Source: [Phialemoniopsis] sp. UDSM-2020 (lineage: Eukaryota; Ascomycota; Sordariomycetes; Thyridiales; Thyridiaceae). From it: a stretch of 64,000 nucleotides of DNA. Shown one piece after another: positions 32,932-46,691 of the stretch; position 1 is the stretch's first letter; each line of letters begins with the position of its first letter. Both the position numbers and the translations under genes were made by a program. Where the stretch lies: positions 806,001 to 870,000 of the forward strand of contig JAEILZ010000008.1 of assembly GCA_018873225.1 (NCBI GenBank). Direction: 5' to 3'. The notes below the pieces were generated by a model that saw only the letters and a program-made list of their open reading frames with translations, ran no database searches and was not told the DNA's origin.

Positions 32932-34922
32932 ATGAGAATTGCAAAAATGCGCTCTTCGGCATTTCACGCGGCCGTAGCCACCGCCTTCCTTTCTACGACA
33001 GCCGCCGACTCGTCTTCCACCAGAAGCCAGCACAGGCTGTTTTCCAGCGCCTTTGGCTATCCTGGAATCGATGCTACCTACGACTATGTCGGTACGTCTA
33101 TTCGCCTCGTCATACTGCATTGTTCAATGCCCATTAACACACACAGTCGTCGGCGGCGGCACGGCCGGCCTGACACTCGCCCGGCGCCTCGCAGCGCACG
33201 CCTCCGTCGCCGTCATCGAGGCCGGCGGCTTCTACGAGGTCGAGACGGGAAACGCGAGCGTCGTGCCGCTCCTGTCCCTCACGGGGCTCGCCTTCCTCGA
33301 CCCCACAGACACCTTCCTCCCGCAGCCCCTGGCCGACTGGTCTCTCGTCACGCAGCCCGTCGCCGGCGCCGCGGGCCGCCGCTTCCACTACGCGCAGGGC
33401 AAGACGCTCGGCGGCTCCTCGGCCATCAACACCATAAGCTACATCCGCCCGACGCGCGGCGCGTACGGGCGCTGGGCCGAGATCGTCGGCGACGACGGCT
33501 ACGAGTGGGACGCCATGCTGCCGTTCCTTAAGAAGTCCGTACACCTGACGCCACCGGACGAAGTCAAGCGCAACTCGACGGCCGCGCCGGTGGTGTATGA
33601 CCCGGCGGCGTTCGACCCGGCTGGCGGCCCGCTGCAGGTGTCGTGGAACAACTGGGTCGACCCGACGCTCGCGTGGATGGCCGAGGCCGTCGCGCAGGCA
33701 GGCTTGCCGCTCAGCGACGAGGGCTTCGAGAGCGGATCGCTTGTCGGGCACGGGGCGTGGGTTCCGTCGACGATTGACCCTGAGAGGGCGACGCGGTCGT
33801 CGGCTGAGTCGAGCTTTCTGCGGGAGGCGATCGAGCAGACAGATCTCGTTGCTTACACGCACACCCGTGCCAAGAAGATCTTGTTTGACGGGTCTAGTCC
33901 GCCCAAGGCTACTGGCGTTTCGGTAGATACAGGTGGCCTGGGTTACACTATCTCGGCCAAGAAAGAAGTCATTGTGTCCGCCGGTGTCTTTCACTCTCCA
34001 CAGCTGCTCATGGTATCTGGTAAGACAAAGGCTGAACCCATTGATTTCATTACTCCCCAGCTAATATGATACAGGGATTGGACCTGCATCAACACTGCAG
34101 TCCCACTCGGTCCCCGTCGTGGCTGACCTTCCAGGCGTTGGCCAGAACCTGTGGGATCCCATCCAGATCTTTGCTTCCTACCAGACCGACACAGTCTCGG
34201 GCCAGGTCCTGACCGCCAACCTCGCGACTGCTCCCCAGTACCTCGAGCAGTATCTCGACGACGCCTCCGGTCCCTACAGCTCCGCCGCCGGGTTCTTGGC
34301 CGCCGAGCGTGTGCCCCCCCGCTACCGTTCCAACCTGACCAACGAGACCCTCACAAAGCTCGCCTCATGGCCCGATGACATGCCCGAGCTCGAGTACATT
34401 GTCGGCAGCTTCGTCGGCCCCAACCTGACCACCATGGCCACGACGGCCGTCTTCATGCCCCTAGCCTTCAGCCGCGGCAACGTGAGCATATCTTCGGCCG
34501 ACACCGCGGACCCGCCCGTTATCGACCTGGGCTGGTTCACCGACGACGCGGACCTCGAGCTCGCCCTCGTCGGACTGAAACGCTTGCGCAACGACGTCTG
34601 GCAGACACCGGCGGCACAGGAGCACAAGGTGGGCGAGGAGCTGTTGCCCGGTGCTGCGGTGCAGACGGACGAGCAGATGCGCGAGTACATCCGGCAGAAC
34701 GCGAACCCGATCTGGCACGCGTGCGGAACATGCGCCATGGGTAAGGCTGCGGATGCGGCGGCTGGGAAGGCTGTAGTAGACAGCCATGGCAAGGTGTTTG
34801 GCGTCGAGGGTCTGCGTGTAGTCGACGCGAGTGCCTTTCCTTTTGCTATGCCTGGTCATCCACAGTCGGCTGTGTACGGACTCGCTGAGAAGATTGCGGA
34901 TGACATCTTGAACGGAGCATGA
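32932..34922 (+). CDS. Secreted GMC-family FAD oxidoreductase
   Basis: Three exons, 32932-33091, 33147-34019 and 34075-34922, give 626 residues. A signal peptide is likely (SAFHAAVATAFLSTTAA). The FAD motif VVGGGTAGLTLARRL spans the first junction. GMC signatures follow: YAQGKTLGGSSAINTISYIR, EVIVSAGVFHSPQLLMVSGIGP, and at the C-terminus WHACGTCAMG with the active-site His, then MPGHPQSAVYGLAEKIAD with the second His. Several N-x-S/T sites fit secretion. It may oxidise an alcohol or sugar and make hydrogen peroxide. Exon 2 is much more GC-rich than flanking DNA. Membership in the catabolic cluster is doubtful because its promoter lacks CCGCGG. Confidence 0.9.
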
Positions 34923-37900
34923 TCAGGCGTAACAAACGTCGCAACAACAGCCAAGGGGTATCATTACAACCATGCGGCGGTTTTAATTTATGCGGACAAT
35001 TTAAGCAAAGATATAAAAGACTGAAGTTGCAAGCTGTAAACATATGATTCTGAAAAGTGTAATGCCTTCATTGTAACGCATGAGCACCTTGACATTGCTT
35101 TCAACTTGTTTGACAATAATATGCATACACTCTTGCAGCCATTCTACCCTCTTTCCTGTCGACCTGAAAGAGCTTGCTCTGTATACGCGCAGGTTCCTCT
35201 CATCATTGATGGTACTTATGGAAACAGAACCTTGCCTCTTGTGAACTTCTCAATCTTAATGACTGAACAAGCAAGCTGTATGTGCTACGAGGTACTTTGG
35301 CATCGATGTCTTCCATGAGGTCGGTGCGAGCCTCGCCCCCGTCTCTTACGACAGGCAGTTAATCTACAGCAATGGAACACAACTCATCCCTCGAGCTACT
35401 GTCAGCACGTTAATTGTCCTAGCAACACCATCGAGAACCCTGCACGCGTGTCGGCCACATGTCTGCGCCCTCCGGATCCTTCGGTAAGCGCTCTCCTACG
35501 CTCACCGGCCCCCCGTAGATCACGGACCCTGAAATGCAACCAACAGCAAAGCACCAAGGATGCACAGACGAAATTTAAAATAGCCCCAAGAACTCTATCG
35601 TTTCGACAGAGAGCCTCAGTGCAACGAGGGACGGGTATGAGATTCAGGGGGACCCTGGCCAGCGAGCCGCTGACGGCCTTGCTTACTGCTTTCAGCAGCA
35701 CGCAAATGATTTGCTGCGGACGCGCGAGACGGGCTCGACTGGTCAAACGCAGACTTTGGCACGGGCTGGACGCGCAACGGACAGCCGTTATGTCTGGCCT
35801 GGCTCCCCTGTCACAAGGGTCATCACATACCTGAACATATCTTATTATTTTCAGCGTGTGCCTAACGGCTCTGACACTGATCAAGATAGGGGTTCAAGCT
35901 CAGCCATCTTTCCAAATGTAGATCTGCTCATATATCCAGAGAGGACGAAAAAAAGGTTCGAAACACCCGAAATTTGATACTCCACCAATAAGGCGGCACT
36001 GCAGCGCGTAAACGCCGAAATTTGCATCGCAGACGGGCTCCCTCGCTAGCCGGCAGAATTACCACGCCGCTGGGAATTAGCAGTCAGAATTTGCGACTGG
36101 ACCGACCAGGCAAATGAGGTGCTGGAGGAGCTCGCAAGGTCCGCTGCGTGGCCAGCCAGGCAGCACGAGCAGTGCGGACAGGGGGGGTCGCAAAAGCGGC
36201 CGAGGCTTGGCGATGACGGCCCGTGAAGCCCGCCTGAAAACGGGGCATGGGGAAACGACTGGGGTGTCGTTGAGCTCACCTTGACGGGGGGAGGGCCATG
36301 TCTAGTGGGAGCATCTAGGCGGTGAACTCTTTTTGGATGTTGACACGCCGACGAGATGTCATTTGTGGTTTTGTTTTTTTCTGGGCCATTCTCCGCACCA
36401 AACACATACCCAAGAGGTGATATTCATGGCCGATGATCACGGCGTTGCAACGAGTGTGGCCACCAGCGTCGCATTCACGGTCGGCCAAGATCTCGTCGCT
36501 TCCAGGCAAAGCAAGCAGAGAGGACAGAACACGGGCTTGGCACGGCGTGGCATAATCCCATTCATTCAGGATATCCCTTCCCACATGACGGGTTGCGGCT
36601 GTCAGCGAAGAGCGTCCGGGTAAATGGAAATGCCTAAATGGTACAGTAAAGGTAGCGAGCAGCGCCGCCATTGTGTTACACGCGGGGGGCGTCTGTAAAG
36701 GAGCCCCAAAGATGTTTCTCCCGTGTCGTGTAAAAGAAAAGACGGATCTGGATGCATTGGTGGTGAGCTAGTGTCGACATGGGCGTTGCTTTGTTCGTTT
36801 CTTGCACGCAATCCAGTTTTGTTCATGATATTGGCATCCGCGTACAGTCAGCTGCACGCATCGCATTCCTGCCGTCCCAGCGCGGGGAATTTGATCATCT
36901 ATTGTTGGCTCGCCGTCCGTTCCCTCACCGCGTGGCACCCACGGACTGGCGCTCTGGCAAAGGAGGGTGGACGCCGTTCTCCAGGCGCCCATTGGCCGCG
37001 GCAGGCCAATGGCTGGCGAGCCAGGGTGAGCAGGGAGGGTTGCATCGTCAACGAGGTCTCACGCAGTGCAGACGGCACCCCATGTGTCCCCAGTTTCCAT
37101 TGGACACGACCTCGACGCATCTGGTTGTTCCTGGGGATAGTATGCCGTCAATATATTTACTGATAAAGCACATGGCAGAACGCGGCACGGCGATGGGGTG
37201 GTGTCTGTGTGTGAGAGCCGCCAGTCCAGGCGAGATGTCTGGATTAATATATCTCGTTTGGCGATGCTGACATTCATTACCAATGGCGGCACCAGATGCA
37301 GGTCGTCTATGGCGCGGACGAGGGGTTGCAGTTGCTACTGGCGGATAGGGGTATTTTCTTCCATTTCGCAATATCTGGCCTGTTAAGCCGATCTGTTTCC
37401 CAAATCGTGCCTGTCAGCACTGTTTGGAATCGCCGTTGCAATGGTTTCAAGCCGCTGTATCGGGATGCTTCAGACAAGATGCGCATCTTCAGACGCTGGG
37501 AGCAGGGATGCCATTGTAAAACAGAGGCCAGCTTCGTATCGACATGCGCATCTTCATGGATGTAGACTCAAAATTATTCCCGTTCATTCTCCCAGAACAG
37601 CACTGTCAGCATGCCGGCCGCAGAGAGTGTCGAATTCGAATCTGAAATTCCAATCGACGCCTGTTGTTCCACCTGGTCTTCCCCACATATGCACATAAAG
37701 GGGCCTTCTCCCATGCCAAGTCATCAAATCTGTCAATCCCAGGCACTTTTTCCTTCCCCAAACGTGCTAGCACGGCGAAGCTAGCAAGGAAGCGATGCCC
37801 AGGATTCCGCTGGGCGGAACTCGATCCCCTAGTGCTAGCGCGATCCGCATCCAGAAACTCCGCCGAGAAGCTTCAGGTCTTGGGGTATGACGATGCTGTA

Positions 37901-40900
37901 GAGGGCTGGCTGCTGCTCCGGCACGGTAGCTTCATTCACCTAGGCTGGCAGGGCAGAGTCCACCACAGTGGAGGAGCTGCACAAACTTCCGTTGCCCCGG
38001 GGGTGGCCAGCACCCAAGGCTGCGGATTACACGGCCCAGCAAGGTGAGTCTCCACTGGCTTTCGGTGGCCGTTTTGGGGTTGATGTCAGTGGGTTTTCTC
38101 GTCTCGAATGTTGAGGCTACGGCCAGCGACCCGAGAAGTTGGAATGCGTGCTGTCTGTTCATTTGGCCAGAGCCAGAGTGCCGGAGCCAAGAGGCGATGT
38201 TTCATGGCAGAGGCGAGGTTCTACCAGTCACTGGCAGTGGTGACAGTGGCCAAAAGGTTGCATCATGGCGGGTGTGATGTCAGTACGACCAGCGATCGTC
38301 AACGGCATGTCTTGTGCTGCCGGTGTCATGTTTCTGCCACTCTGCAACAGCGCACTGAAACTGTCGCTATCCGTGCAATCCTCCTACTCCCAACATGACC
38401 AGCCCTAGAACCCGTTCTCAACATCGCAATCTTGGCATTCGATGCCGTAGCGCGTGGCGTTCTGCGCGTTTCCCATCATGAAAAACTTCGCGTTGAGCCG
38501 CATCCTCCAGCATCAGGCATTGTCGTTAAAAGCACCATGTGGTCCTTTTGCTTGGTGGGAAATCGTGCTACTGGGAATGGAATGGCCTGAGCTTGGCTCT
38601 CTAGCGTGCCTACGGCAAGCGAGGACGGCAGATTTCTCTGTGTCAAGGCCCGGCCACTAAGCGCATTCTAGAACAAAAAGGGTCCCTCCCGGGGCTTCCA
38701 GTGGCTTTTTTCCTGAGCCCACAGCTTGCCTTTAGTTCCCTCAGGTGTTAGCTCTGGCGGTCTTCACCGTCATCCGTCATGATGTTTGATGTTGTGATTG
38801 CGCAGTGGCAGCCAAGGCCCTCAGCCTCTGGTACCGAGCCTCCCTGCCGTGGACGACATGCCAACTCCCAAGACCTCACGGACGCCCGTTGACCACTGAG
38901 GTCGAGGCCAAGCCGGGCGAGAGGGCTCGGCGAAGGAAACAGGAAATGTGCTGTAGATATTTGAAGTGCTGGGCACACGGCCGGCAGTGGGAAACAAACA
39001 ACGGCGCTAAGGTGTGTGATGAGGATACGCTATTTTGGCGGTCATGCGATCTCTGGACGAGATCATGCCGAGCTCTGCTCCACAACGGGGATTACTTTTC
39101 TCACTAAAACACCCCTGGACGTAAACGTGTGCGCCCAGCCCCCAACGCCCCTCCCAGGGCGAGCAGCATCAGCCAAGAGCAGACAGCCGATTTGACATCC
39201 TCGGACGGATGTGAGGATGCACGGCTCTCGTGCTCTTGGCATCTCGAGGATTGGACGCTTGGCCAGAGGTGGAATGCGAGAGAGCCAAGCGGGAGATTTC
39301 TGCCATGTGGTTCTCCTGACCCCGTCCCGCGCTGCAGCAGCCACGGCCACCGCACGGTAGCACCTTGAAGAACACCTGTCGTGCACTGTAGATGCATGCA
39401 GACGAGTACACTCAGAAGCATGGGAGCTCTACAGGGTGGAGAAGCCGAGGTGCTCAGCGACGATCGCCCAGCGAGACCCGCTGGAGAGTGGACATTCCAC
39501 CAGCCAAAAAGAAGCATCCCTGACGCAAGCCAATACCCGCGCCCTAGGCTCCCTAGTGCTGGCGATGAACGAACATCCACCCAATCTGGCGGGGTTCAAT
39601 GTCTTGTGGTGGTGTTCGCGACAACAGAGTCACAGCAGCAATGGAGAACGCAGAGATGAGGCACCGAGGGGAAAGAAGATCGTCATTCCCACTGGCGATA
39701 GCGGTGGTAGATGGCCTAAAAGTACAGAGTATTTGATTTGTCCTGTTTGACAAAGACAAATATCCAGTGGCCAGAAACCCAATAGCTCGGTGCGCGGAGC
39801 CAATCTGCGATGGCCGTACCCCAGATTTTGACGTTGGATGTGCTGCGGGTGACGTCTAGTGCCGCGGTGATCAACGCCTCAGAGTTTGGGATGGCCCTCC
39901 GTCATGAGATATGCTGAGTCGGACTCCGGCACGTTCGGCCACTGATGCGCTCAATGACAAGCCAGTCAGTCAGTCAGTCATGTAGTGCCCGTCTTTTGGC
40001 GCCGCGAATACACGTAGGCGCCGCCATCCGTGCGACCAATACTTTATTCAGAGAGATATATGACTTCATATCTCGCTCTGAGGGATGATTTCTGAATTTG
40101 GAATGACCCAAACTGTCATCTAATGTGGACAGGCGAGCCGGTGAAACCGCAGGTCTCGGTCCCTGATGCTGCCATGGCAGCTCTAATGCTCCTGGTGAAG
40201 ATGCGTTTCACGGGGGCCGATGCATCAGATCGACATGTCATCCAGCCCCCGGCCTTACCCCAGCTCGCCCAGAAAATGCCAACCGCGACGACTGCTACGC
40301 TCAAGGGGCTTTGCGCCGGCCTTGTGTCTTCAACGGGAACTGCTGTAGTGACATTCGGCCTGGGCATCCGGGGAGAAGGAAGCAACGGCAAACCAAACAA
40401 AGGCAACGTCGGGGCAGGGCCAGCCCCCGGGGTTCTACCTTACTGAGATCATTCGATGAGGCGCTCAACCCCGGATATGGGGTCTGGGCTGGGGGGCGAT
40501 GATGCGACAGGCTGATGGCGAGTGAGCCCTGAATCGTGGGCCCTCGAGGGGAGTGGAGGGTGCGCCACCACTCATCACCTCACACGACGTGACAGGGTCC
40601 TGGTCCTCGGGCGGATTAACGGATGGAGGCAGCAGTTCTTGTGCGTGCGTGTGTCCCAGATCTGTCGTGTGTCTGTGTGTGTGCATCTAACGGGGCCTTC
40701 GGCGGCTTTGTCTCGATCCAGCAGTTGATTTTTTTTTCTCTGTGCCCGCTCATTTACATCACTGCTTGTGTGCCAAGCGGTGGCAGTTGGAGTGGGGGAG
40801 TGACTCGTCCGGTACTTGATTCGTGATGATCAGAGCTGTTTCCAGAAGACAATGGCATTCAATTAGCCAATGCGTGCGTGTGTTCCCCAACAATTGTCAC

Positions 40901-42438
40901 TGTCGCAAACAGACAGTCATCCATTGACTACTCCGTAGACCTGGATCAGGACCTGAACAATAGCTTTTGTGCTGCTGGTGACTGTAAGCACGCAAGGTAC
41001 GTAACGTGTTCTCCCTCGCTTCCGGGGCAACTTTCTATTATTTCTGGTCTGTTTTATTTTAGCGATTTAACCTTTTCCCTCCCCATGGGACCCATAATTA
41101 GCAGCCCACTTTCACGGCGCTTCTTCTGCCATTCTTGTGCCTTTTTCTCCGGCGGGCGGTGGTGAGATTGACGTGCTGCTTTTGTTTTTCTTGGTCCCTT
41201 GTACCCCCTTTGCCCAAACCTGTGTGTGTGTCGTGTCGCCTGCGTCTGGTTCTGGTCGAGGGGGGCGTGGATCAATCCCGCTTCGGGTGCTTGTACCGGT
41301 CTGGTACCGTTCCATCCAAAGGATATAACAGCAGATTGCTATTGAACCCAAGCCCGACCTTTTTTGCTCCTGCGGGAGGGGGTGCTGCAGCGTGTGGAGG
41401 AGGTGTGATTGACTGACTGGTCGATTGATTGATTGACAGACGGACGGCGGATGACAATTGACAAAAGTGACAAGCTCCCCAGGAAGCGATGCCATGCGTA
41501 TGCGTGCGTGTGAGAGGTGTAGCTCCAGAGCTTAAGCAGCAGCCAGAGCTCTCGCGCGGCGCTCCCACCCCGTCATCTGCATCATGCATCCACTCGCTCG
41601 CTCGCTCGTTCGCGCCCGCAGGCTCCGGCTGGCTTTCCCCATTGTTTTTCTTTGCCCTGGGTCCTCTGTTTCGATGATTTCCCCCCTTCTCCAGTGGATG
41701 GATGATTTGATTGTATGTGTACGTACCGGTGTGTGTACACATGTTGTTGTGAGTGAATGGATGATGATGGACCCAGACAAGCCGTCTTAGTCTCGATGCT
41801 CCGGGAATACGGAGTACATACCTAGCTCACCCTCTCTCATCATATTCACTGCCCATCTCCATTCATTCCCCTCCCCTTCTTCATTCGACACTTCTCCATG
41901 CTTCCTCCGATCCGCACCAATTCGACGTGAATATTGCTTGCACACACACCTGCTTCATTGCCCACAGCTTCCACCGGTACGTGAGACACCCCTGGTCGTG
42001 AATGTCTCGTCCCCAGGTGAATACCACCACATGGTACTTCCCGACCCCAATTCCTGCTACTTAAAGCTTCCACACATCCCATCCCCATCCCCATCTCATC
42101 CCAGCACATCCCCATACCCTTGCATTTAGCATACTTCCCCAGTGCTACCCTTTCTTCCAATTTTCTCCATCCATCCTTGACCCGTTGTGTGGAAAGATCA
42201 ACCTCGCTTCCCACCTATATCAAGCCGTGGACCTCCCACCCTCCCTGCCCACCATTACTACCCTCTCCTCCTCTTCTCCTCCCAGCATCCTCTCGGTCAG
42301 CCCTTGAAACACATCGCCGTCAAGATAGTTTCTGACGCCGACCACCACCGGGGACATAGACCCAGACGACCTACTTCGCGAACGCCCTCGCCCATAGAGA
42401 CCATCGAGCTCGAGGACATCCCCCTCAACACAGCAGCC
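34923..42438. other. 7.5-kb region without supportable genes
   Basis: No frame over about 160 codons and no recognised domain on either strand. A coding-like but broken stretch lies at about 35130-35480. A (CAGT)n run lies at 39963-39980 and an imperfect hairpin at about 40051-40081. From about 41100 to 42438 the sequence is strongly C/T-rich with short simple repeats, which fits a long 5' leader or promoter of the acetate-transporter gene. No tRNA, LTR or transposase seen. Confidence 0.45.
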
Positions 42439-43526
42439 ATGGCCACCCACGAGACGACCACGGCCCCGATCGAGAAGGAGGGCGGCGCCCACGCCACGGG
42501 CCTCAACGCCGCCGCCGGACCCAACGGCGCCCAGCCCACCCAGCGCGCCTACGACTACGGCGGCAACCCGCTGTTCCACGCCCACACCGGCGGCGACGGC
42601 CGCCTGCCCGCCTTCGGAGGCGAGTTCCAGCCCGGTCTGTACCGCCCTACTGAGCACCGCAAGTTCGCCAACCCGGCGCCGCTCGGTCTGTCTGCTTTCG
42701 CCCTGACCACTTTTGTCTTGTCCTGCGTCAACCTCGGTGCTCGCGGCGTCTCGACGCCCAACATTGCTGTTCCCCTGGCTTTCGGCTACGGCGGTCTCGT
42801 CCAGCTTCTGGCTGGCATGTGGTAAGTCCTTTCGCCCCTTCCCTGAGCTGCAGCTAGTAAGCTTCCTCTCCTCCGCGGTGTCGCGTCCAGGCGAGCTTCA
42901 CGGAGCTTCGCTTGATGCGCGAGTCAAATCCTTCCGATGACGCGCCGTCGAGAGCTGGAGCTTGCGCTGCAGTGTGAATTCCTTCCAGATTAGATCCATC
43001 AATGCTGACTTCTCTTTCCTTTAGGGAAATGGCCGTCGGTAATACCTTCGGTGCCACTGCCCTCTCTTCGTATGGTGGCTTCTGGATCGCGTACGGCATC
43101 CTGCTCACGCCCAACTGGGGCCTGCACGACGTCTACGTCAAGGCGGGCGGTGATTCGGACCCGAACCAGTGGAACTCGGTCCTCGGCTTCTTCCTGACGG
43201 GCTGGTTCATCTTCACGACGATCCTGCTGCTCTGCACGCTTCGGTCCACCGTCATGTTCTTCATGCTCTTCTTCACGCTCGACCTAGCCTTCCTCATGCT
43301 CGCCTGCAGCGACTACGCCATGAACAACGGCGCCAAGTCGGCCAGCCAACACCTCCAGAAGGCAGGAGGCGCATTCGGCATGTTGGCCGCCTTCCTCGCT
43401 TGGTACAATGCCTTTGCCGGTATTGCCGACACCTCCAACTCGTTCTTCATCATCCCCGTCTTCCACTTCCCGTGGTCTGAGAAGGGCCGTGAGGCCAGGG
43501 TTAAGACTGAGCGCGAGACCGCTTAA
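42439..43526 (+). CDS. GPR1/FUN34/YaaH (Ady2-type) acetate transporter
   Basis: Two exons, 42439-42821 and 43025-43526, give 294 residues. After a soluble N-terminus of about 75 residues comes the family signature NPAPLGLSAFALTTFVLS and six membrane segments, including [31 protein letters not shown] (spliced at Trp128) and FFLTGWFIFTTILLLCTL. These plasma-membrane channels move acetate or other small anions or ammonium, and in ascomycetes they respond to acetate. The 203-bp intron is the longest in the window. The very pyrimidine-rich leader suggests high expression. The Kozak context CAGCCATGGCC supports the start. Confidence 0.95.
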
Positions 43527-45363
43527 GCGGCATTCGGTTTGTCGTCGGGAAAGAGCGATTTGGTCCTCGTTGCTGTTGTCTTTTCCGCCCGGCGTCCATC
43601 GTCGATTTTGCCTGCGTCTCGTTTGACATTGGAAGTTTGTCGGGCTTTCCGGGCCCTTCCGTGAGATACCTGGGATGGGCGATGCATCCCCCCAAAATTA
43701 CCGAATGATACCTTAATCGGGGTTTGTTAGCCTGTGGATATTTTGGTCCCGTAGTGAGCAGGCGCACACTGCGTCTGCTTCGCTCCGGTCTTTTCCTTCT
43801 TTTCCTTTCTCCTTCTTTGCTCTTGCGATTTTTCGGCATCGACAAATTGGGATACTACAAAAAAAATACCATTACTTACGTGTGTACAACTTTGCGCAAA
43901 GAATCATGCGGTGCACGATGGGATCCGTATCGGCCCTCATCTCGCGTGTTGTCGTAAAACCACCATAATATCGCTTTTAATTGAAATTCTTCCCCGGTTG
44001 GGGGAGCCTGTGATTGGTGTTCCTGGCCGAGGTATGCTGTGATCCAGATGATGCTGTGCTGCGTTGCGTGCTATGTGTGATCGTCCATGGTTTTTCGTCG
44101 ATTTGAACCCTGCGTTTGTGCGCTGACAATGCGGTGTGGCCGGTGCGACGTATACATGAATGATGCTGTCAGGTACCGTCAAACCCCGTGGCGATGGAAG
44201 GCTGCCTCTAAACGATGCTGGGACAAGCTCATGTGCGACGGAAGCGTCCTCCATGTCGTCACGACGGTGCCGATGAATGTAAGTAATAAGATGAGCCGAG
44301 ACAGCGACCAACGCTGGCTGGCTCGTCGCCTACTGCTGCTCATCCGGGCTCCATGATGTTTCGGTCCCCGATTCGTTCTCGAATCCTGGGCAATCGTCAA
44401 TCGAAAATGTTGCTTTGCGCGAATATTGCAAATGTACAGAATGAGAGAAATGAAAGCTCCAGGAAGTGATGGGGTGCTGTCGGGTCGAGTACCGCCTCCG
44501 TGGAAGTCATTCCGGGTGTTGACTTCCGCCGCCAACCTCGGGTACGGGTTGTTCGTGTCAGGGGATGCTGGATGGGGCCCGCGAAGGATCCTTAGCCTTC
44601 TTTCGCCGTGCGTATCTGAACAACCTTCAATGTAGGCAACCCTCGCCCTTTTGACGACGTCTAGAAGGTGTTTGGATTCTGGGGAAAAGAAGCAAAGAGC
44701 AAAAGTGAGGCTTGAGGTGGGAGGGATTGCCAGCACTGGCAGGCTGCCTTCGTGTCACACCCCCCGCGCGCCGTTGCGGATTGTGGCTTCCTTGCCAAGC
44801 TTTGTGATCCGTGTGCGCGCGAGCAGCTTCGAAGCCAACGAACATCGATGATATCAAATAAGTAGTAAGCACGCATTTCGGCAGTGTTGGGTTGTTGCTG
44901 CCATTTGAGACACCGAAGGGCATTGATCCCACTGGCCCGCCTCCGATATATGGTTCGTCAATTTTCTTCAAGTTCATATGAGCAGTGCAAGCAGATCAAG
45001 ACGGACTGCGTCCATTTTTACAGTATGACACAGCAGCAATTTCAAGCCATCAACGCAAGTTTACAATGCACGATTGAAATTAGGGAGAACAAGTTTCTAT
45101 TACAGGAACTGATGCCGTCTCTTTCGTTCTAGACATGCCTCTATTTCCCACTTAGGCGGACAGTGAGTGCAATAACGCCCTCGGCTTCGCATCATGATGT
45201 TGATACGGTCAGCCAGGGTGGATGAACATAACTACTGCCATGCTTAGCCACCTCCTCTTATCGAACATTTTATGCCCTGTTCCATATCCCAAACTCTCAA
45301 GAGATAGCCCTCAACCCTCCGGCCGTCCCTGCAACCCGCGAAGTCATCAATGCCATAGCATTT
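43527..45363. other. Convergent intergenic region
   Basis: 1.8 kb between the acetate transporter and the RBR gene ends. Several frames under 190 codons have no features. I see no gene, RNA or repeat. Confidence 0.4.
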
Positions 45364-46691
45364 TTAACTGCGGTTGCGTTTGCACTTCCTACACTTCAGG
45401 ATGCGACACTGGTTGCATTCGTAGATGAATGATTGAAGCCAATCATGGCACTGCTCACACTGGTGCCGTCCAAGCCGCTTCCTCCAGCTGACATGTGTGC
45501 ACTCATGGTTTTCTTCGAGGTTCTGCGCTGCTTCGGCAACACGAGCTTGTCTCTCTTGGACTCCCATAGCAAGGTTTGCATCCCGATCCCTGTCAACATG
45601 GGCATTCGCGAGATCCAACAAACGAGCTTCATCCCAATGGTCGCAGTCGCAGGTTTTCCATTTCTGTCCACAAAGGTAGCAGAACTCTGCCTTGCATCGA
45701 CAGGCTTTATCCAAAGTCAGCATGGAATGCAGTTAACCAGCTTGGATCTAAACTTACTGATATGGTAACAACCTATACCTAACTCGATGACTCTGCGGCA
45801 AGAATAACAGCGCTGCCATCCCTTCTCGCCACCCACGCGTAGAAGTTCTTGGCCCTCGGTGTCCTCAGGACATTTGCCAGTATGGGCTGGCCCCTTGCAG
45901 AGAGCGCAAGTCTCTTGCTTGCACTTGGGACAAGTGGCTACGTCTTTGCAGATGAATCTCTGCGAGATGAATTTCGAACAAGTGGGTTGGTGGCAGTATG
46001 TTTTGTCGACGGTCTCGAACTCTTCCTTCTTGGCGTTGAATTCTCCGAGGACCTTAGCGGACACGCCCGCTTTCCAAGCACACTCAATTGGAACAGGCTC
46101 GCCGCAGCACTTCGGCGGGAAAAGTGACTCGTCGGTCATGGCAGCCCGGAAAAGCGACTCGAGGCAATCGTCGCAGTAATTGTGCTTGCAGGGACAGGTA
46201 GCCATCACCGCGGAATACTTTCTCTCTCGGCAGACGGCGCACTCCTTCCTAGCACTCTTGCCGCGCTCGATGGCGGCATCGGCCCATTGATTCAGGTTTG
46301 CAAGATCTTTGAGTTCCTTCGTAGCAGCGGCCTTTGATGTCTCTGAGGTGTTGTTCGTCGCTTGTGGAACAGTGTCGCCTGCGGTAGCCTGCGGGTTCTG
46401 GCCTGCTTGATCTTGATCCTCGTCTGCGCGATGTTGGCTTATCAGATCGGCATCATCCTGAACAGCCTGGGCAATGCTTCTGCCAAGGGCTTGGTCATCG
46501 TCGAGTTGCTTCTGCTGCGCGAGCTCATCGTTGTAGAACTGAAGAGCAAGCTCGAAATCCGAGAGTCCTCCTTCGGGTCCCTTTTCCGTTTCATCACCAA
46601 GGCCGCCGACGTCTTCGAGATGCAGCTCAGTCATGAGACGTAGCGTCTCAGCATCGAGGCCCAGATGAGCTAGGTGAGCCGGGTGGTCCAT
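45364..46691 (-). CDS. RBR (RING-IBR-RING) E3 ubiquitin ligase
   Basis: Two exons, 46691-45758 and 45704-45364, give 424 residues. The N-terminus is acidic and Gln-rich. RING1 starts at about 150 (ECAVCRERKYSAVMATCPCKHNYCDDCL). The IBR module follows (YCHQPTCSKFI...CPKCKQETCALC). RING2 is CYSCRRVIELGIGCYHITCRCKAEFCYLCG, restored by the splice inside GCYHI|TCRC. The Cys in this HITC segment is the expected thioester-forming residue of RBR ligases. A further Cys-rich tail (HECTHVSWRK, CEQCHDWLQ, CNQCRILKCRKCKRN) ends the protein, as in many fungal RBRs. Substrate unknown. Confidence 0.92.

Noticed and set aside
33134..33994. 286-codon antisense frame opposite the GMC gene
   Set aside because: Arg-rich shadow caused by high GC content at third positions of the GMC exon.
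32932..34922. GMC oxidoreductase as a firm member of the aromatic cluster
   Set aside because: It is secreted and its promoter lacks the CCGCGG motif found in all other control regions of the cluster; kept as neighbour only.
34923..42438. Transposon or RIP-mutated repeat as the cause of the gene desert
   Set aside because: GC content stays normal, and no terminal repeats, transposase or reverse-transcriptase fragments were seen.
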